Source of the DNA: Burkholderiales bacterium
Lineage (GTDB): Bacteria; Pseudomonadota; Gammaproteobacteria; Burkholderiales; Burkholderiaceae_C
Length of the DNA: 6,392 bases
Assembly (NCBI GenBank): GCA_013205525.1
Contig: JABMMR010000282.1
Location: 1 to 6,392 of the forward strand
Direction: 5' to 3'
Shown here one piece after another: positions 1 to 5,886 of the stretch. The notes under the pieces were generated by a model that ran no database searches, had not been told where the DNA came from, and saw only the letters and a program-made list of their open reading frames with translations. Numbering within the stretch: the first letter of the stretch is position 1; the number at the start of each line of letters is the position of its first letter. Position numbers and translations under genes: made by a program.

Positions 1-1
1 G

Positions 2-685
2 TCAGTAACGCAGTGTTTGCAGCCCTTGCGGGGTGGCAAGCAAACAAATATCGGCTTTTTGAAACGCAAAAATGCCTACAGTCACCACGCCTGGCCATTG
101 GCTGATGCGCGCCTCTTGCGCCAAAGGGTCTGCGAGCTTCAAGCCATGCACATCCAAAATATGCTGTCCGTTATCGGTGACCAGCACCTGCCCCTCGCGC
201 ATGCGCAAAACAGCTTTTCCACCGATATGGGCGAACTCGCGAATGATTTGAGGCACCGCCATCGGAATAACTTCCACGGGTAATGGGAAAGCGCCCAAGA
301 CATCAACCCGCTTGCTAAGGTCCACTATGCACACAAACTGCTGGGCTTGGGCCGCCACTATTTTTTCTCGCGTGAGCGCAGCACCTCCGCCTTTGATCAT
401 GCAGCCTTGTCCATCAATCTCGTCTGCGCCATCGATGTAGACCGCCAAAGACTCGACTTGTGACAAATCAACCACCTTGATGCCCAAACTTTGCATGCGC
501 TGGGTAGAGGCCACCGAACTGGAGACAGCACCAAGAATGGGAATGGTGCTTTGGGCCAGCGCATCAATGAAAAAATTGACTGTTGAACCCGTGCCCACAC
601 CCATCCAAGTGTGGGCCGGCACATAAGCCAACGCGGCTTGGGCAACCTGTGCTTTGAGGGCGTCTTGGCTGGAGAGTTGGCTCAT
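2..685 (-). CDS. rpiA: Ribose-5-phosphate isomerase A
   Basis: Interconverts ribose-5-phosphate and ribulose-5-phosphate in the non-oxidative pentose phosphate pathway, in the cytosol. The 227-residue product has the usual RpiA length and all family signatures. These are the phosphate loop GVGTGSTVN (29-37), a Ser/Thr-rich segment SSSVAST (55-61), DGADEID (85-91) with the two active-site Asp (85 and 88), and [11 protein letters not shown] (98-108) with Lys98 and the general-base Glu107. These residues match E. coli D81, D84, K94 and E103 with a constant offset of 4. The gene is complete, with TGA three bases from the window edge. I chose the start MSQLSS because an AGGGAA ribosome site lies 9 bases upstream. 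An in-frame ATG 14 codons earlier (at 727) would add a non-conserved extension and overlap the pyrD start. The gene is divergent from pyrD. Function is secure; only the start is uncertain. Confidence 0.96.
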   Translation of the reverse strand: MSQLSSQDALKAQVAQAALAYVPAHTWMGVGTGSTVNFFIDALAQSTIPILGAVSSSVASTQRMQSLGIKVVDLSQVESLAVYIDGADEIDGQGCMIKGGGAALTREKIVAAQAQQFVCIVDLSKRVDVLGAFPLPVEVIPMAVPQIIREFAHIGGKAVLRMREGQVLVTDNGQHILDVHGLKLADPLAQEARISQWPGVVTVGIFAFQKADICLLATPQGLQTLRY

Positions 686-725
686 CGGTGACAATTCCCT
701 GTTTAAATCAGAGTGCCGATTATCC
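686..725. promoter_or_regulatory. Divergent rpiA/pyrD intergenic region
   Basis: Only 40 bases separate the two start codons, so at least one promoter must reach into the opposite coding region. On the minus strand GATAAT (723 to 718) is a 5-of-6 match to a -10 box and would start rpiA transcription around 711. No good -35 box sits 16-18 bases upstream of it, inside pyrD. On the plus strand GTGACA (688-693) resembles a -35 box but lacks a well-spaced -10. A central TTTAAA (702-707) is self-complementary. That the region holds regulation is inferred from geometry; the individual boxes are weak. Confidence 0.4.
695..700 (-). promoter_or_regulatory. Ribosome binding site that decides the rpiA start
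   Basis: Read on the minus strand this is AGGGAA, 9 bases before the ATG at 685. It supports the 227-residue start over the upstream in-frame ATG at 727. It is a sequence match only. Confidence 0.55.
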
Positions 726-1802
726 ATGTCCTTGCTGCCCTACGCCTTGCTTAGACCGCTGCTGTTTCAATTAGACGCTGAAGCGGCTCACGATGCCACC
801 TTGGCACTGTTGGCTGCCACCCAGCACAACCCATTGAAGTATTTGTATCAGCAGTCGCGCATTGAAGACCCTGTAGAGATGGCCGGTTTAAAGTTCCCCA
901 ACCGCATTGGCTTGGCGGCCGGCTTAGATAAAAACGCACACTGCATAGACGCATTTGCAGCCATGGGCTTTGGTTTTGTCGAGGTGGGCACTGTCACACC
1001 CTTGGCGCAGCCAGGCAACCCCAAGCCGCGCATGTTTCGCTTAGCCGAGGCACAGGCCTTGATCAACCGACTCGGATTCAACAACCATGGTCTAGAGAGT
1101 TTCATACGCAATGTGCAACTCGCCCGCTTTCGCAGCCATGCTGTGCCCCCCATGTTGCTGGGACTCAATATTGGCAAAAACGCGGCCACGCCTATAGAGC
1201 GCGCCGCCGACGATTACCTCACCTGCTTGCACGCGGTCTACCCCTATGCCGACTATGTGACTGTGAACATTTCCAGTCCCAATACGCAAAATTTACGCAG
1301 CCTGCAAAGCGATGCGGCCTTGTCGACCTTGCTCAGCTTGCTCAATGAGGCACGCCAGCAGTTGGCACATACGCACCAAAAGCATGTACCTATTTTTATC
1401 AAAGTTGCCCCCGACTTGGATGACTTGCAGCTCGAACAGCTGTGCGCTACTTTACAAACCCACTGCATGGTCAATGGACAGACCAAGGACAAGGCTTGGG
1501 GCGTGATTGCCACCAACACCACCTTATCTCGCGAGGCTGTACACAACATGCCCCATGCGCAGGAGGCGGGCGGCTTGTCGGGCGCACCCCTGAGGCAAGC
1601 CAGCAACCGCGTTATTACGGCATTGCGACACACACTGGGCGCGGACTTTGCGCTTATTGGAGTGGGCGGAATTTTCAGCGCAGAAGATGCGTTGGACAAA
1701 ATTCAAGCGGGCGCCAATGCAGTTCAAATTTACACAGGCTTGATTTACCAAGGGCCTGCTCTGGTGAAAGAAGTAGCCCAAGGTTTGCGAAGCAGGGTTT
1801 AG
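726..1802 (+). CDS. pyrD: Dihydroorotate dehydrogenase (quinone), class 2
   Basis: Oxidises dihydroorotate to orotate with FMN and passes electrons to membrane quinone, the fourth step of de novo pyrimidine synthesis. The 358-residue product has the class 2 layout: an N-terminal amphipathic membrane-docking region (about 1-45, with the family's FQLDAEAAH), then an alpha/beta barrel. Seen in the barrel are AAGLDKN (64-70), [20 protein letters not shown] (81-100), NRLGFNNHG (114-122), and NISSPNT (181-187) with the catalytic Ser184 typical of class 2 (class 1 uses Cys). FMN contacts are FIKVAPDL (224-231), GVGGI (312-316) and YTGLIY (336-341). The start at 726 fits the family N-terminus, although the ribosome site is weak (GAG about 13 bases upstream). 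The reading frame continues upstream to an ATG at 654, inside rpiA, but that extension is not conserved. The exonuclease gene follows 60 bases later on the same strand. Confidence 0.97.
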   Translation: MSLLPYALLRPLLFQLDAEAAHDATLALLAATQHNPLKYLYQQSRIEDPVEMAGLKFPNRIGLAAGLDKNAHCIDAFAAMGFGFVEVGTVTPLAQPGNPKPRMFRLAEAQALINRLGFNNHGLESFIRNVQLARFRSHAVPPMLLGLNIGKNAATPIERAADDYLTCLHAVYPYADYVTVNISSPNTQNLRSLQSDAALSTLLSLLNEARQQLAHTHQKHVPIFIKVAPDLDDLQLEQLCATLQTHCMVNGQTKDKAWGVIATNTTLSREAVHNMPHAQEAGGLSGAPLRQASNRVITALRHTLGADFALIGVGGIFSAEDALDKIQAGANAVQIYTGLIYQGPALVKEVAQGLRSRV

Positions 1803-1862
1803 CCTGGCCCTTAAACTTGCTCTGTGGCACCCAAAGCCATTGCGCACAACCTTTACCACTTT

Positions 1863-2792
1863 ATGAACCTCTCTGAACTTTCTTCACAAGACATTGCAAC
1901 TCTGGCTGATTCCTTGGCCCAACATCCCGATTACCGGGTCTTGCGTCGCTTGGTTCCCCGACACAGTTTTCTGCCCACAGTCCCGGGGCAAGTTCTGCAA
2001 AAAGCGGTGGTGCTCGACACCGAAACCACCGGATTGAGCGCGCAAGATGACCAAGTGATTGAATTGGGCATGATTGCTTTCGAGTTCGATCCGGTGGCTG
2101 GAACGGTTCACCGTATATTGCAAGTGTTTGATGAACTTGAAGACCCGGGTCGACCGATCCCGACCGAAACCATTCAAATTCACCACATCACCGATGAGAT
2201 GGTGCGAGGCAAACGCATCAATGATGCAGAGGTTGAAAAAATCTTGGCAGATGCCAGTGTGATCATTGCGCATAACGCCGCCTTTGATCGACCTTTTGTT
2301 GAAAACCGCTGGCCTTTTTTTGAGAAAAAGCAATGGGTTTGCAGCATCAAAGACATTGACTGGAAAAGCGAGGGCGTGGGTTCTGCCAAATTGGAGTACT
2401 TGTTACAAACGCAGGGCATTTTTTATGAAGCCCATCGCGCTGAAACCGATTGCTGGGCGCTTTTGGAGTTGCTCAACGCCGTCTTGCCGCAAAGTCAACA
2501 ACCTGCCTTGTTAAGCCTTCTGGAGTCATTGAACCAATCGCAGGTGCGTTTGTATGCCACTGGCGCGCCCTTTGACTCTAAAGATTTTCTCAAGGCCAGG
2601 GGTTACCGATGGGCGCCCGAAATTAAATGCTGGCACCGACAGCTTGGGGGAGAAAAAGCCTTGCAAGAAGAGTTGTCATGGCTCAAAAACAAGGTCTACC
2701 AAGGCAGACGTGCGACTGTTGATATAGAAACCTTGGGCGGCTTGGTAAGACACTCTGCGCGTCAAGGGCAAAAAACCACGCAAGTGCTTTGA
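1863..2792 (+). CDS. DnaQ-like 3'-5' exonuclease (DEDDh) with C-terminal module
   Basis: Predicted metal-dependent 3'-5' exonuclease of the DnaQ (DNA polymerase III epsilon) superfamily, 309 residues. All three Exo motifs are visible: VLDTETTGL (50-58) with Asp52 and Glu54; HHIT (107-110) and HNAAFD (137-142) with Asp142; and HRAETD (191-196) with His191 and Asp196, making it DEDDh type. Before the domain is a short N-terminal segment, HPDYRVLRRLVPR (21-33). After it, residues 226-278 carry a separate module with RLYATGAPFDSKDFLKARGYRW and then W257, which resembles small 'K-x-LKARGYRW...W' domains such as DUF5710. This is a stand-alone nuclease, not the polymerase-bound epsilon subunit, and its substrate is unknown. 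The start is uncertain: ATG at 1863 has no clear ribosome site, and an in-frame GTG at 1824 also lacks one. The gene may be co-transcribed with pyrD, since no terminator separates them. Confidence 0.88.
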   Translation: MNLSELSSQDIATLADSLAQHPDYRVLRRLVPRHSFLPTVPGQVLQKAVVLDTETTGLSAQDDQVIELGMIAFEFDPVAGTVHRILQVFDELEDPGRPIPTETIQIHHITDEMVRGKRINDAEVEKILADASVIIAHNAAFDRPFVENRWPFFEKKQWVCSIKDIDWKSEGVGSAKLEYLLQTQGIFYEAHRAETDCWALLELLNAVLPQSQQPALLSLLESLNQSQVRLYATGAPFDSKDFLKARGYRWAPEIKCWHRQLGGEKALQEELSWLKNKVYQGRRATVDIETLGGLVRHSARQGQKTTQVL

Positions 2793-2794
2793 AC

Positions 2795-3196
2795 TCAATA
2801 AGACACCAACTGCCAAGGCATATTGCAGGTAGCCACATTCGGGTAGTACTGCCTCGAAGTTTGGCAAAAATAGGCCACTCTGGGCGCCTCTAAGACAACC
2901 GGTGGCGGTGGTGAAATCACAGTGACAGACGGCTGGCTATAGGCTTGATTGGCCCAATACAATCCGGAGCCGATGACAGCAACCGAAACCCAAGGCACCC
3001 ATGCTCTACCCCGTTCACCGTGGCCATGACGGTGATCGTGACCGTAGGCATGGCCGCCGCCATAGCCACCAAGACCACGGTGCTGGCCAGAGTGGCCGTG
3101 CGATGAATGGCCCCTCCAACCATCGCCGCCCGCCATAGACAGGCTAGGCGCGACCAATAGGAGACATAAAGCTGCGCTAAACAGTGGCTTTTTCAT
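2795..3196 (-). CDS. Secreted His/Gly-rich small protein, function unknown
   Basis: Unrecognised exported protein of 133 residues. It starts MKKPLFSAALCLLLVAPSLS, a clear Sec signal peptide with probable cleavage after SMA (residue 22). A His/Gly-rich stretch follows (23-63, with repeated HGH, GGYGGGH and GHDHRHGHG). Next comes a hydrophobic segment (66-82, WVPWVSVAVIGSGLYWA) that could span or touch the membrane. The proline-rich part PPPPVVLEAP (97-106) leads to a C-terminal motif YFCQTSRQYYPNVATC (109-124) plus PWQLV. That pattern, two Cys flanking YYPxV, recurs at the end of many small proteobacterial envelope proteins of unknown role. The start was chosen because AAGG lies 6 bases upstream; an earlier in-frame ATG at 3247 would disrupt the signal peptide. 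The His cluster suggests metal binding, which is inference. The stop lies 2 bases from the convergent exonuclease stop. Confidence 0.8.
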   Translation of the reverse strand: MKKPLFSAALCLLLVAPSLSMAGGDGWRGHSSHGHSGQHRGLGGYGGGHAYGHDHRHGHGERGRAWVPWVSVAVIGSGLYWANQAYSQPSVTVISPPPPVVLEAPRVAYFCQTSRQYYPNVATCNMPWQLVSY

Positions 3197-3320
3197 AAAT
3201 AACCTTGATGAAGAGCAAATGACATGCTTTAAACGTGGCTCAGGCATGAAAAGATGACAGCCAACTGTTTTATGCTGACCTGCAGGGTTGTTTGGTAATA
3301 AATCGACAGGCCTTGAGGGC

Positions 3321-3695
3321 TTAGAGCATGTTTAGGTAAATGGCTAAGCATACGCCGTAGCCAACGACCCAGAAAAGGGTACGTAAATTGGCCCAGTCCA
3401 TCAGATACGCCACAAAAAACAAAATTCTGGCTGAGACAAATACCAAGCACAGGGTATCGAGCAAGGCCGTATCCATTTGGAAATGCAAAGCCAGTAAAAC
3501 AGCAGCAGCAAAAAAAGGAAACGCCTCAAAGCTATTGTGCTGAGCCGCATTGGCGCGGGCTCGCGCACCGGTTTGCTCGGCTAACCATTGGCGTGGGTTG
3601 TGGTTATCAAAGCCTTTGAAGCCCCATTTAGCAGTGGCCGCACCCCATAAAGGCATGACACCCGCAGCCAAGACACAAAGTACAGGAATATTCAT
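3321..3695 (-). CDS. MAPEG-family integral membrane protein
   Basis: Small inner-membrane protein of 124 residues with four predicted hydrophobic segments (about 4-21, 58-73, 78-98 and 105-122), the size and layout of MAPEG proteins (membrane-associated proteins in eicosanoid and glutathione metabolism). The family's conserved stretch is visible at 46-61 as RARANAAQHNSFEAFP, with the characteristic R...N..N..E..P pattern. Bacterial members are mostly uncharacterised; glutathione-dependent activity is known only for some relatives, so no substrate is assigned. The start MNIPVL was chosen because it begins the first membrane segment and has AAGAGAA just upstream. The frame stays open upstream to 3968, but that part is the antisense-frame reading of aroQ. 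The ATG lies 13 bases after the aroQ stop, so the two genes are probably one transcript. Confidence 0.87.
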   Translation of the reverse strand: MNIPVLCVLAAGVMPLWGAATAKWGFKGFDNHNPRQWLAEQTGARARANAAQHNSFEAFPFFAAAVLLALHFQMDTALLDTLCLVFVSARILFFVAYLMDWANLRTLFWVVGYGVCLAIYLNML

Positions 3696-3708
3696 TCTTT
3701 TTCTCTTA

Positions 3709-4155
3709 TCAGGAAGCGCGATGCGCCAGCGCTTGTATGGCCAAGGCATAGCCTTGGATACCCAAACCGGCGATGACGCCCACAGCCACAGGAGATACGT
3801 AAGAGTGATGACGAAAAGCCTCACGCGCAAACACATTGCTGATGTGGGTTTCGACCACCGGCAAACCCGTGCCTTTGATGGCGTCATGCAAGGCCACCGA
3901 GGTATGGGTGAACGCGCCGGGATTGAAAACAGCGCCAACCGCATTGCCTTGTTGGCACAGTTGACCATAGGCGTGAATATGGTCTATCAATTCGCCTTCG
4001 TGGTTGCTTTGTACAAAGTCCACCTCTAAACCCAAAGGCGCTGCAGTGTCTCGGCACAAAGCCTCGACATCGGCCAAACTGGTGTGACCGTATTGCTCGG
4101 GCTCTCGCGTACCCAACAAGTTGAGATTAGGTCCGTTGAGAATGAGGATTTTCAT
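3709..4155 (-). CDS. aroQ: 3-dehydroquinate dehydratase, type II
   Basis: Dehydrates 3-dehydroquinate to 3-dehydroshikimate in the shikimate pathway to aromatic amino acids; type II enzymes form a cytosolic dodecamer. The 148-residue product has the normal length and the complete family pattern. It begins [22 protein letters not shown], with lid Arg17 and catalytic Tyr22. [10 protein letters not shown] (77-86) supplies Asn78 and His84, ETHISN (102-107) supplies the catalytic His104, and [11 protein letters not shown] (109-119) supplies Arg111. The start ATG at 4155 gives the canonical N-terminus. An open frame continues upstream to 4239 but encodes nothing conserved. There is no ribosome site before this ATG, and a -10-like TATACT ends 6 bases before it (see findings). 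In many proteobacteria aroQ precedes accB and accC; here a MAPEG gene follows instead. Divergent from the dehalogenase gene. Confidence 0.96.
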   Translation of the reverse strand: MKILILNGPNLNLLGTREPEQYGHTSLADVEALCRDTAAPLGLEVDFVQSNHEGELIDHIHAYGQLCQQGNAVGAVFNPGAFTHTSVALHDAIKGTGLPVVETHISNVFAREAFRHHSYVSPVAVGVIAGLGIQGYALAIQALAHRAS

Positions 4156-4237
4156 AAAATAAGTATACGATGACACCCTTGACAAAAAACAGGGCCAAGA
4201 CGTTTGCCCCTTAAGCTGACATGAACAGGAACAAGCC
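4156..4237. promoter_or_regulatory. Divergent aroQ/dehalogenase intergenic region
   Basis: This 82-base gap must hold or border promoters for both genes. For aroQ (minus strand) TATACT at 4167 to 4162 matches a -10 box in 5 of 6 positions; the hexamer 17 bases upstream reads GTTTTT, a poor -35. For the dehalogenase (plus strand) a perfect -35 hexamer TTGACA lies at 4179-4184, but the hexamer 17 bases on (GTTTGC, 4202-4207) is a poor -10. A good ribosome site AGGA at 4227-4230 stands 7 bases before the dehalogenase ATG. No clear operator is seen. Confidence 0.45.
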
Positions 4238-4924
4238 ATGATTCGTTTGGTGGTTTTTGACGCTTACGGCACATTGTTCGATGTGTATTCGATAAGCGCC
4301 ATGGCAGAAACCTTGTTTCCAGGCCAAGGCAGTGCCCTTTCAGTGCTTTGGCGTGACAAACAAATCGAATATAGCCGCTTGGTGTCATTGAGCGACCCGC
4401 TGAACCCCTCGGGCAGTCGGCACTACCAATCTTTTTGGGACCTCACACGCTTGGGCTTGCAATACGCTTGCCAAAAACTGAGCTTGGAGCTCACCCCGGC
4501 CAAACAAAAACAATTGATGGACCAATATGCTCAACTCAGTCCGTTTGAAGAAAACTGGGACGTCTTGCAACACCTTAAAGCCATTGGCATGCGCTGCGCT
4601 ATTTTGTCCAACGGCAGCCCAGACATGCTGGCCAAGGCGGTCAGCAGCGCCGGCATGACCGGTTTGATCGACAAGGTTTTATCGGTCGATGAGGTGCGGC
4701 AATTTAAAACCTCACCACAAAGCTATGGCTTGGTGACCCACCACTACCCCATAGATGTCAGAGAAGTGCTGTTTGTGTCGAGCAACAGCTGGGATGCGCT
4801 GGGCGCGACTTGGTTTGGTTTTAAAAGTTTTTGGGTCAACCGCCAAGGCCTGCCTTTTGAAACACTGGGGCCCCGCCCCACCTACAGTGGCAACACTTTG
4901 AAAGACATACTGCCTTTGCTATGA
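4238..4924 (+). CDS. (S)-2-haloacid dehalogenase, type II (HAD superfamily)
   Basis: Predicted cytosolic hydrolase that removes halide from L-2-haloalkanoic acids, giving the D-2-hydroxy acid. The 228-residue product is the normal family length. HAD motif I is [11 protein letters not shown] (5-15) with nucleophile Asp8 and Thr12. Arg39 in WRDKQIEY (38-45) is the halide/substrate Arg. Motif II is ILSNGSP (122-128) with Ser124, motif III Lys157 in QFKTSP with Tyr163, and motif [13 protein letters not shown] (180-190) with Ser181, Asn183 and Asp186. From motif II on, every position equals the Pseudomonas L-DEX YL numbering plus 6 (S118, K151, Y157, S175, N177, D180), so the dehalogenase-specific set is intact rather than that of a generic HAD phosphatase. 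The true substrate may still differ. The stop overlaps the next start as ATGA, and a ribosome site AGGA lies 7 bases before the ATG. Confidence 0.92.
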   Translation: MIRLVVFDAYGTLFDVYSISAMAETLFPGQGSALSVLWRDKQIEYSRLVSLSDPLNPSGSRHYQSFWDLTRLGLQYACQKLSLELTPAKQKQLMDQYAQLSPFEENWDVLQHLKAIGMRCAILSNGSPDMLAKAVSSAGMTGLIDKVLSVDEVRQFKTSPQSYGLVTHHYPIDVREVLFVSSNSWDALGATWFGFKSFWVNRQGLPFETLGPRPTYSGNTLKDILPLL

Positions 4925-5322
4925 AGAGTTGGGTAGCTATTTGCCTGTTCACGGGCGCAGGATCGTTGTGGGCCATGAGTGGATGGAGCGGTAAAGATCA
5001 GCTGCGCGGTTTCGATTTGTCGCCCAATGAGCTCAAACAAGTCAGCATTCAATCGGGCTGGTCCAGCGATGACACGCAGTTGATGATGTTTGAAGTTGGC
5101 AACCGCTTAAGCGGCCCCATCTACTGTGTGGGTGCCAGCTTTGAAATGAAAAACGGCAAAAAAATTCAGCACAGTTTTGATCCCAAGCTGTATGTACCGG
5201 CGGACCAAAAAAGAAACGCCTCCGTCAGAGGCATTGAAAAAAAGAACTTGAAAAGCTTTGGCTTTACCTGCCGATGCATGCGGCAAGCACCCCAAGCGGT
5301 TTGCGAAAACCCCTACAAATAA
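4921..5322 (+). CDS. Small exported protein of unknown function, coupled to dehalogenase
   Basis: I do not recognise this 133-residue protein. It opens [20 protein letters not shown], a likely Sec signal peptide (about 1-18, possible cleavage after LWA). A soluble, mixed-charge body follows, with KDQLRGFDLSPNELKQVSI (25-43) and a Lys-rich C-terminal half (77-112). Mature-part cysteines are Cys69 in IYCVGASF, Cys117 and Cys119 in FTCRCM, and Cys128 near the end; these four could form two disulfides in the periplasm. The start overlaps the dehalogenase stop (ATGA) and has no good ribosome site of its own, so its translation is probably coupled. The frame is open from the signal peptide to the stop and its composition resembles its neighbours, so I consider it real. 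Its link to dehalogenation is unclear, because one protein is cytosolic and the other exported. Confidence 0.78.
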   Translation: MKSWVAICLFTGAGSLWAMSGWSGKDQLRGFDLSPNELKQVSIQSGWSSDDTQLMMFEVGNRLSGPIYCVGASFEMKNGKKIQHSFDPKLYVPADQKRNASVRGIEKKNLKSFGFTCRCMRQAPQAVCENPYK

Positions 5323-5337
5323 GCCGATTTTGGCTTA
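5320..5337. terminator. Short hairpin between convergent genes, weak terminator
   Basis: The inverted repeat TAAGCC-GATTTT-GGCTTA is a perfect 6-base-pair stem with a 6-base loop. Its first three bases are the TAA stop of the exported-protein gene. It lies 11 bases beyond the bactofilin stop, between two converging genes, where a bidirectional terminator is expected. On the minus strand the stem is followed by TTTGT, a short U-tract; on the plus strand by AAATG, with none. The stem is short, so termination is tentative and more likely for the bactofilin transcript. Confidence 0.4.
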
Positions 5338-5348
5338 AATGCAGGTTC

Positions 5349-5789
5349 TCAATTAGCGTTGTTGCCGCCGGCAGCAGCAGGCGCGGCGGTGACAGCAGGT
5401 ACGGCCATGGCAGGCTTGGCAGGTGCGGGGTTGCTGGCAGCGGGGTACACGGGTGGTGCACCGACTTGCTGCATTTCGCCACGGAACTCGCCGCCGCGTT
5501 CAATTTGAATTTGCGAATACTCGAGTTTTCCCGAGACTTTGCCAGTAGCGCGAATATGCAAATGGTCACGGCAGTGAATGACTTGGTGCATTTCACCTTC
5601 GACTTCAATAGCGCGGGCAGTGACTTTGCCGGTGATTTTTCCGGACTGTCCAATAAAAATTTCTTCCGCGGTCAACTCACCGTCAACGGTGCCGTAAATG
5701 GTGGCTTTCTTAGGCACGTTGAGCGTGCCTTTGAAAGTGACGCCGTTGCCAATCACCAGATTGTTGGATTGATCAATATTGGTTGCCAT
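5349..5789 (-). CDS. Bactofilin (polymer-forming cytoskeletal protein)
   Basis: Bactofilins (DUF583) self-assemble without nucleotide into filaments or membrane patches and place cell-wall or polarity proteins. The 146-residue product has the diagnostic right-handed beta-helix core (about 10-107). Short hydrophobic/Gly rungs follow each other, for example LVIGNGVTFKGTL (11-23), IYGTVDGELTAEEIFIGQSG (31-50), KITGKVTARAIEVEGEM (51-67), LHIRATGKVSGKLEYSQIQI (77-96) and GEFRGEM (100-106). The tail from 108 to 146 is flexible and rich in Ala and Pro, ending GGNNAN, as is common in this family. A short polar N-terminus (1-10) precedes the core. The start at 5789 has only a weak ribosome site (GAGA 7 bases upstream). 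The gene lies 97 bases downstream of the DUF3299 gene on the same strand and probably has its own promoter. Family is secure; the cellular role in this species cannot be read from sequence. Confidence 0.95.
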   Translation of the reverse strand: MATNIDQSNNLVIGNGVTFKGTLNVPKKATIYGTVDGELTAEEIFIGQSGKITGKVTARAIEVEGEMHQVIHCRDHLHIRATGKVSGKLEYSQIQIERGGEFRGEMQQVGAPPVYPAASNPAPAKPAMAVPAVTAAPAAAGGNNAN

Positions 5790-5834
5790 AAGTCAGTCTC
5801 GCTTTGAAGTGAAGTAAGTAGTTTAGTGAAAAAG

Positions 5835-5865
5835 AAAATAGCCGTTGAGGGTGCACAAAGATCAA
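5835..5865 (-). promoter_or_regulatory. Possible promoter for bactofilin gene
   Basis: On the minus strand TTGATC (5865 to 5860) and TATTTT (5840 to 5835) resemble -35 and -10 hexamers, in the 97-base gap ahead of the bactofilin start. Their spacing is 19 bases, longer than the usual 17, so this is weak. It is given because no obvious terminator or better promoter was seen in the gap. Confidence 0.25.
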
Positions 5866-5886
5866 GAGCCTAGTACCGTATTGTAG

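Noticed and set aside
654..725. Longer pyrD start at ATG 654, adding 24 residues
   Set aside because: The extension runs through rpiA coding sequence, is not part of the PyrD family N-terminus, and the ATG at 726 gives the expected length.
1253..1699. Minus-strand open frame inside pyrD
   Set aside because: It is antisense to a complete pyrD with all motifs, and has no ribosome site or recognisable domain.
3017..3110. Repetitive stretch that might be a DNA repeat array
   Set aside because: The repeats are irregular codons for His and Gly within a coding region, not a CRISPR or tandem DNA array.
3223..3248. CATGC...GCATG inverted repeat upstream of the His-rich gene
   Set aside because: Five-base arms with a 16-base spacer are expected by chance. 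The nearby CCTGCAGG palindrome (3279-3286) also has no supporting context as an operator.
3696..3968. Upstream extension of the MAPEG reading frame to 3968
   Set aside because: It lies entirely within aroQ on the same strand in another frame. It does not resemble MAPEG and is a shadow of aroQ.
3550..4029. Plus-strand open frame of 159 codons opposite MAPEG/aroQ
   Set aside because: It is antisense to two clearly recognised genes and its translation shows no domain-like pattern.
4179..4207. TTGACA promoter for the dehalogenase gene
   Set aside because: The -35 hexamer is perfect but no acceptable -10 is found at 16-18 bases spacing, so it is described only as part of the divergent region.
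5274..5807. Plus-strand open frame of 177 codons opposite bactofilin
   Set aside because: It is antisense to a firm bactofilin gene. Its apparent openness reflects the repetitive codon pattern of the beta-helix gene.
5801..5820. GAAGT/GAAGTAAGTA direct repeats before the bactofilin start
   Set aside because: Too short and imperfect to call a binding site.
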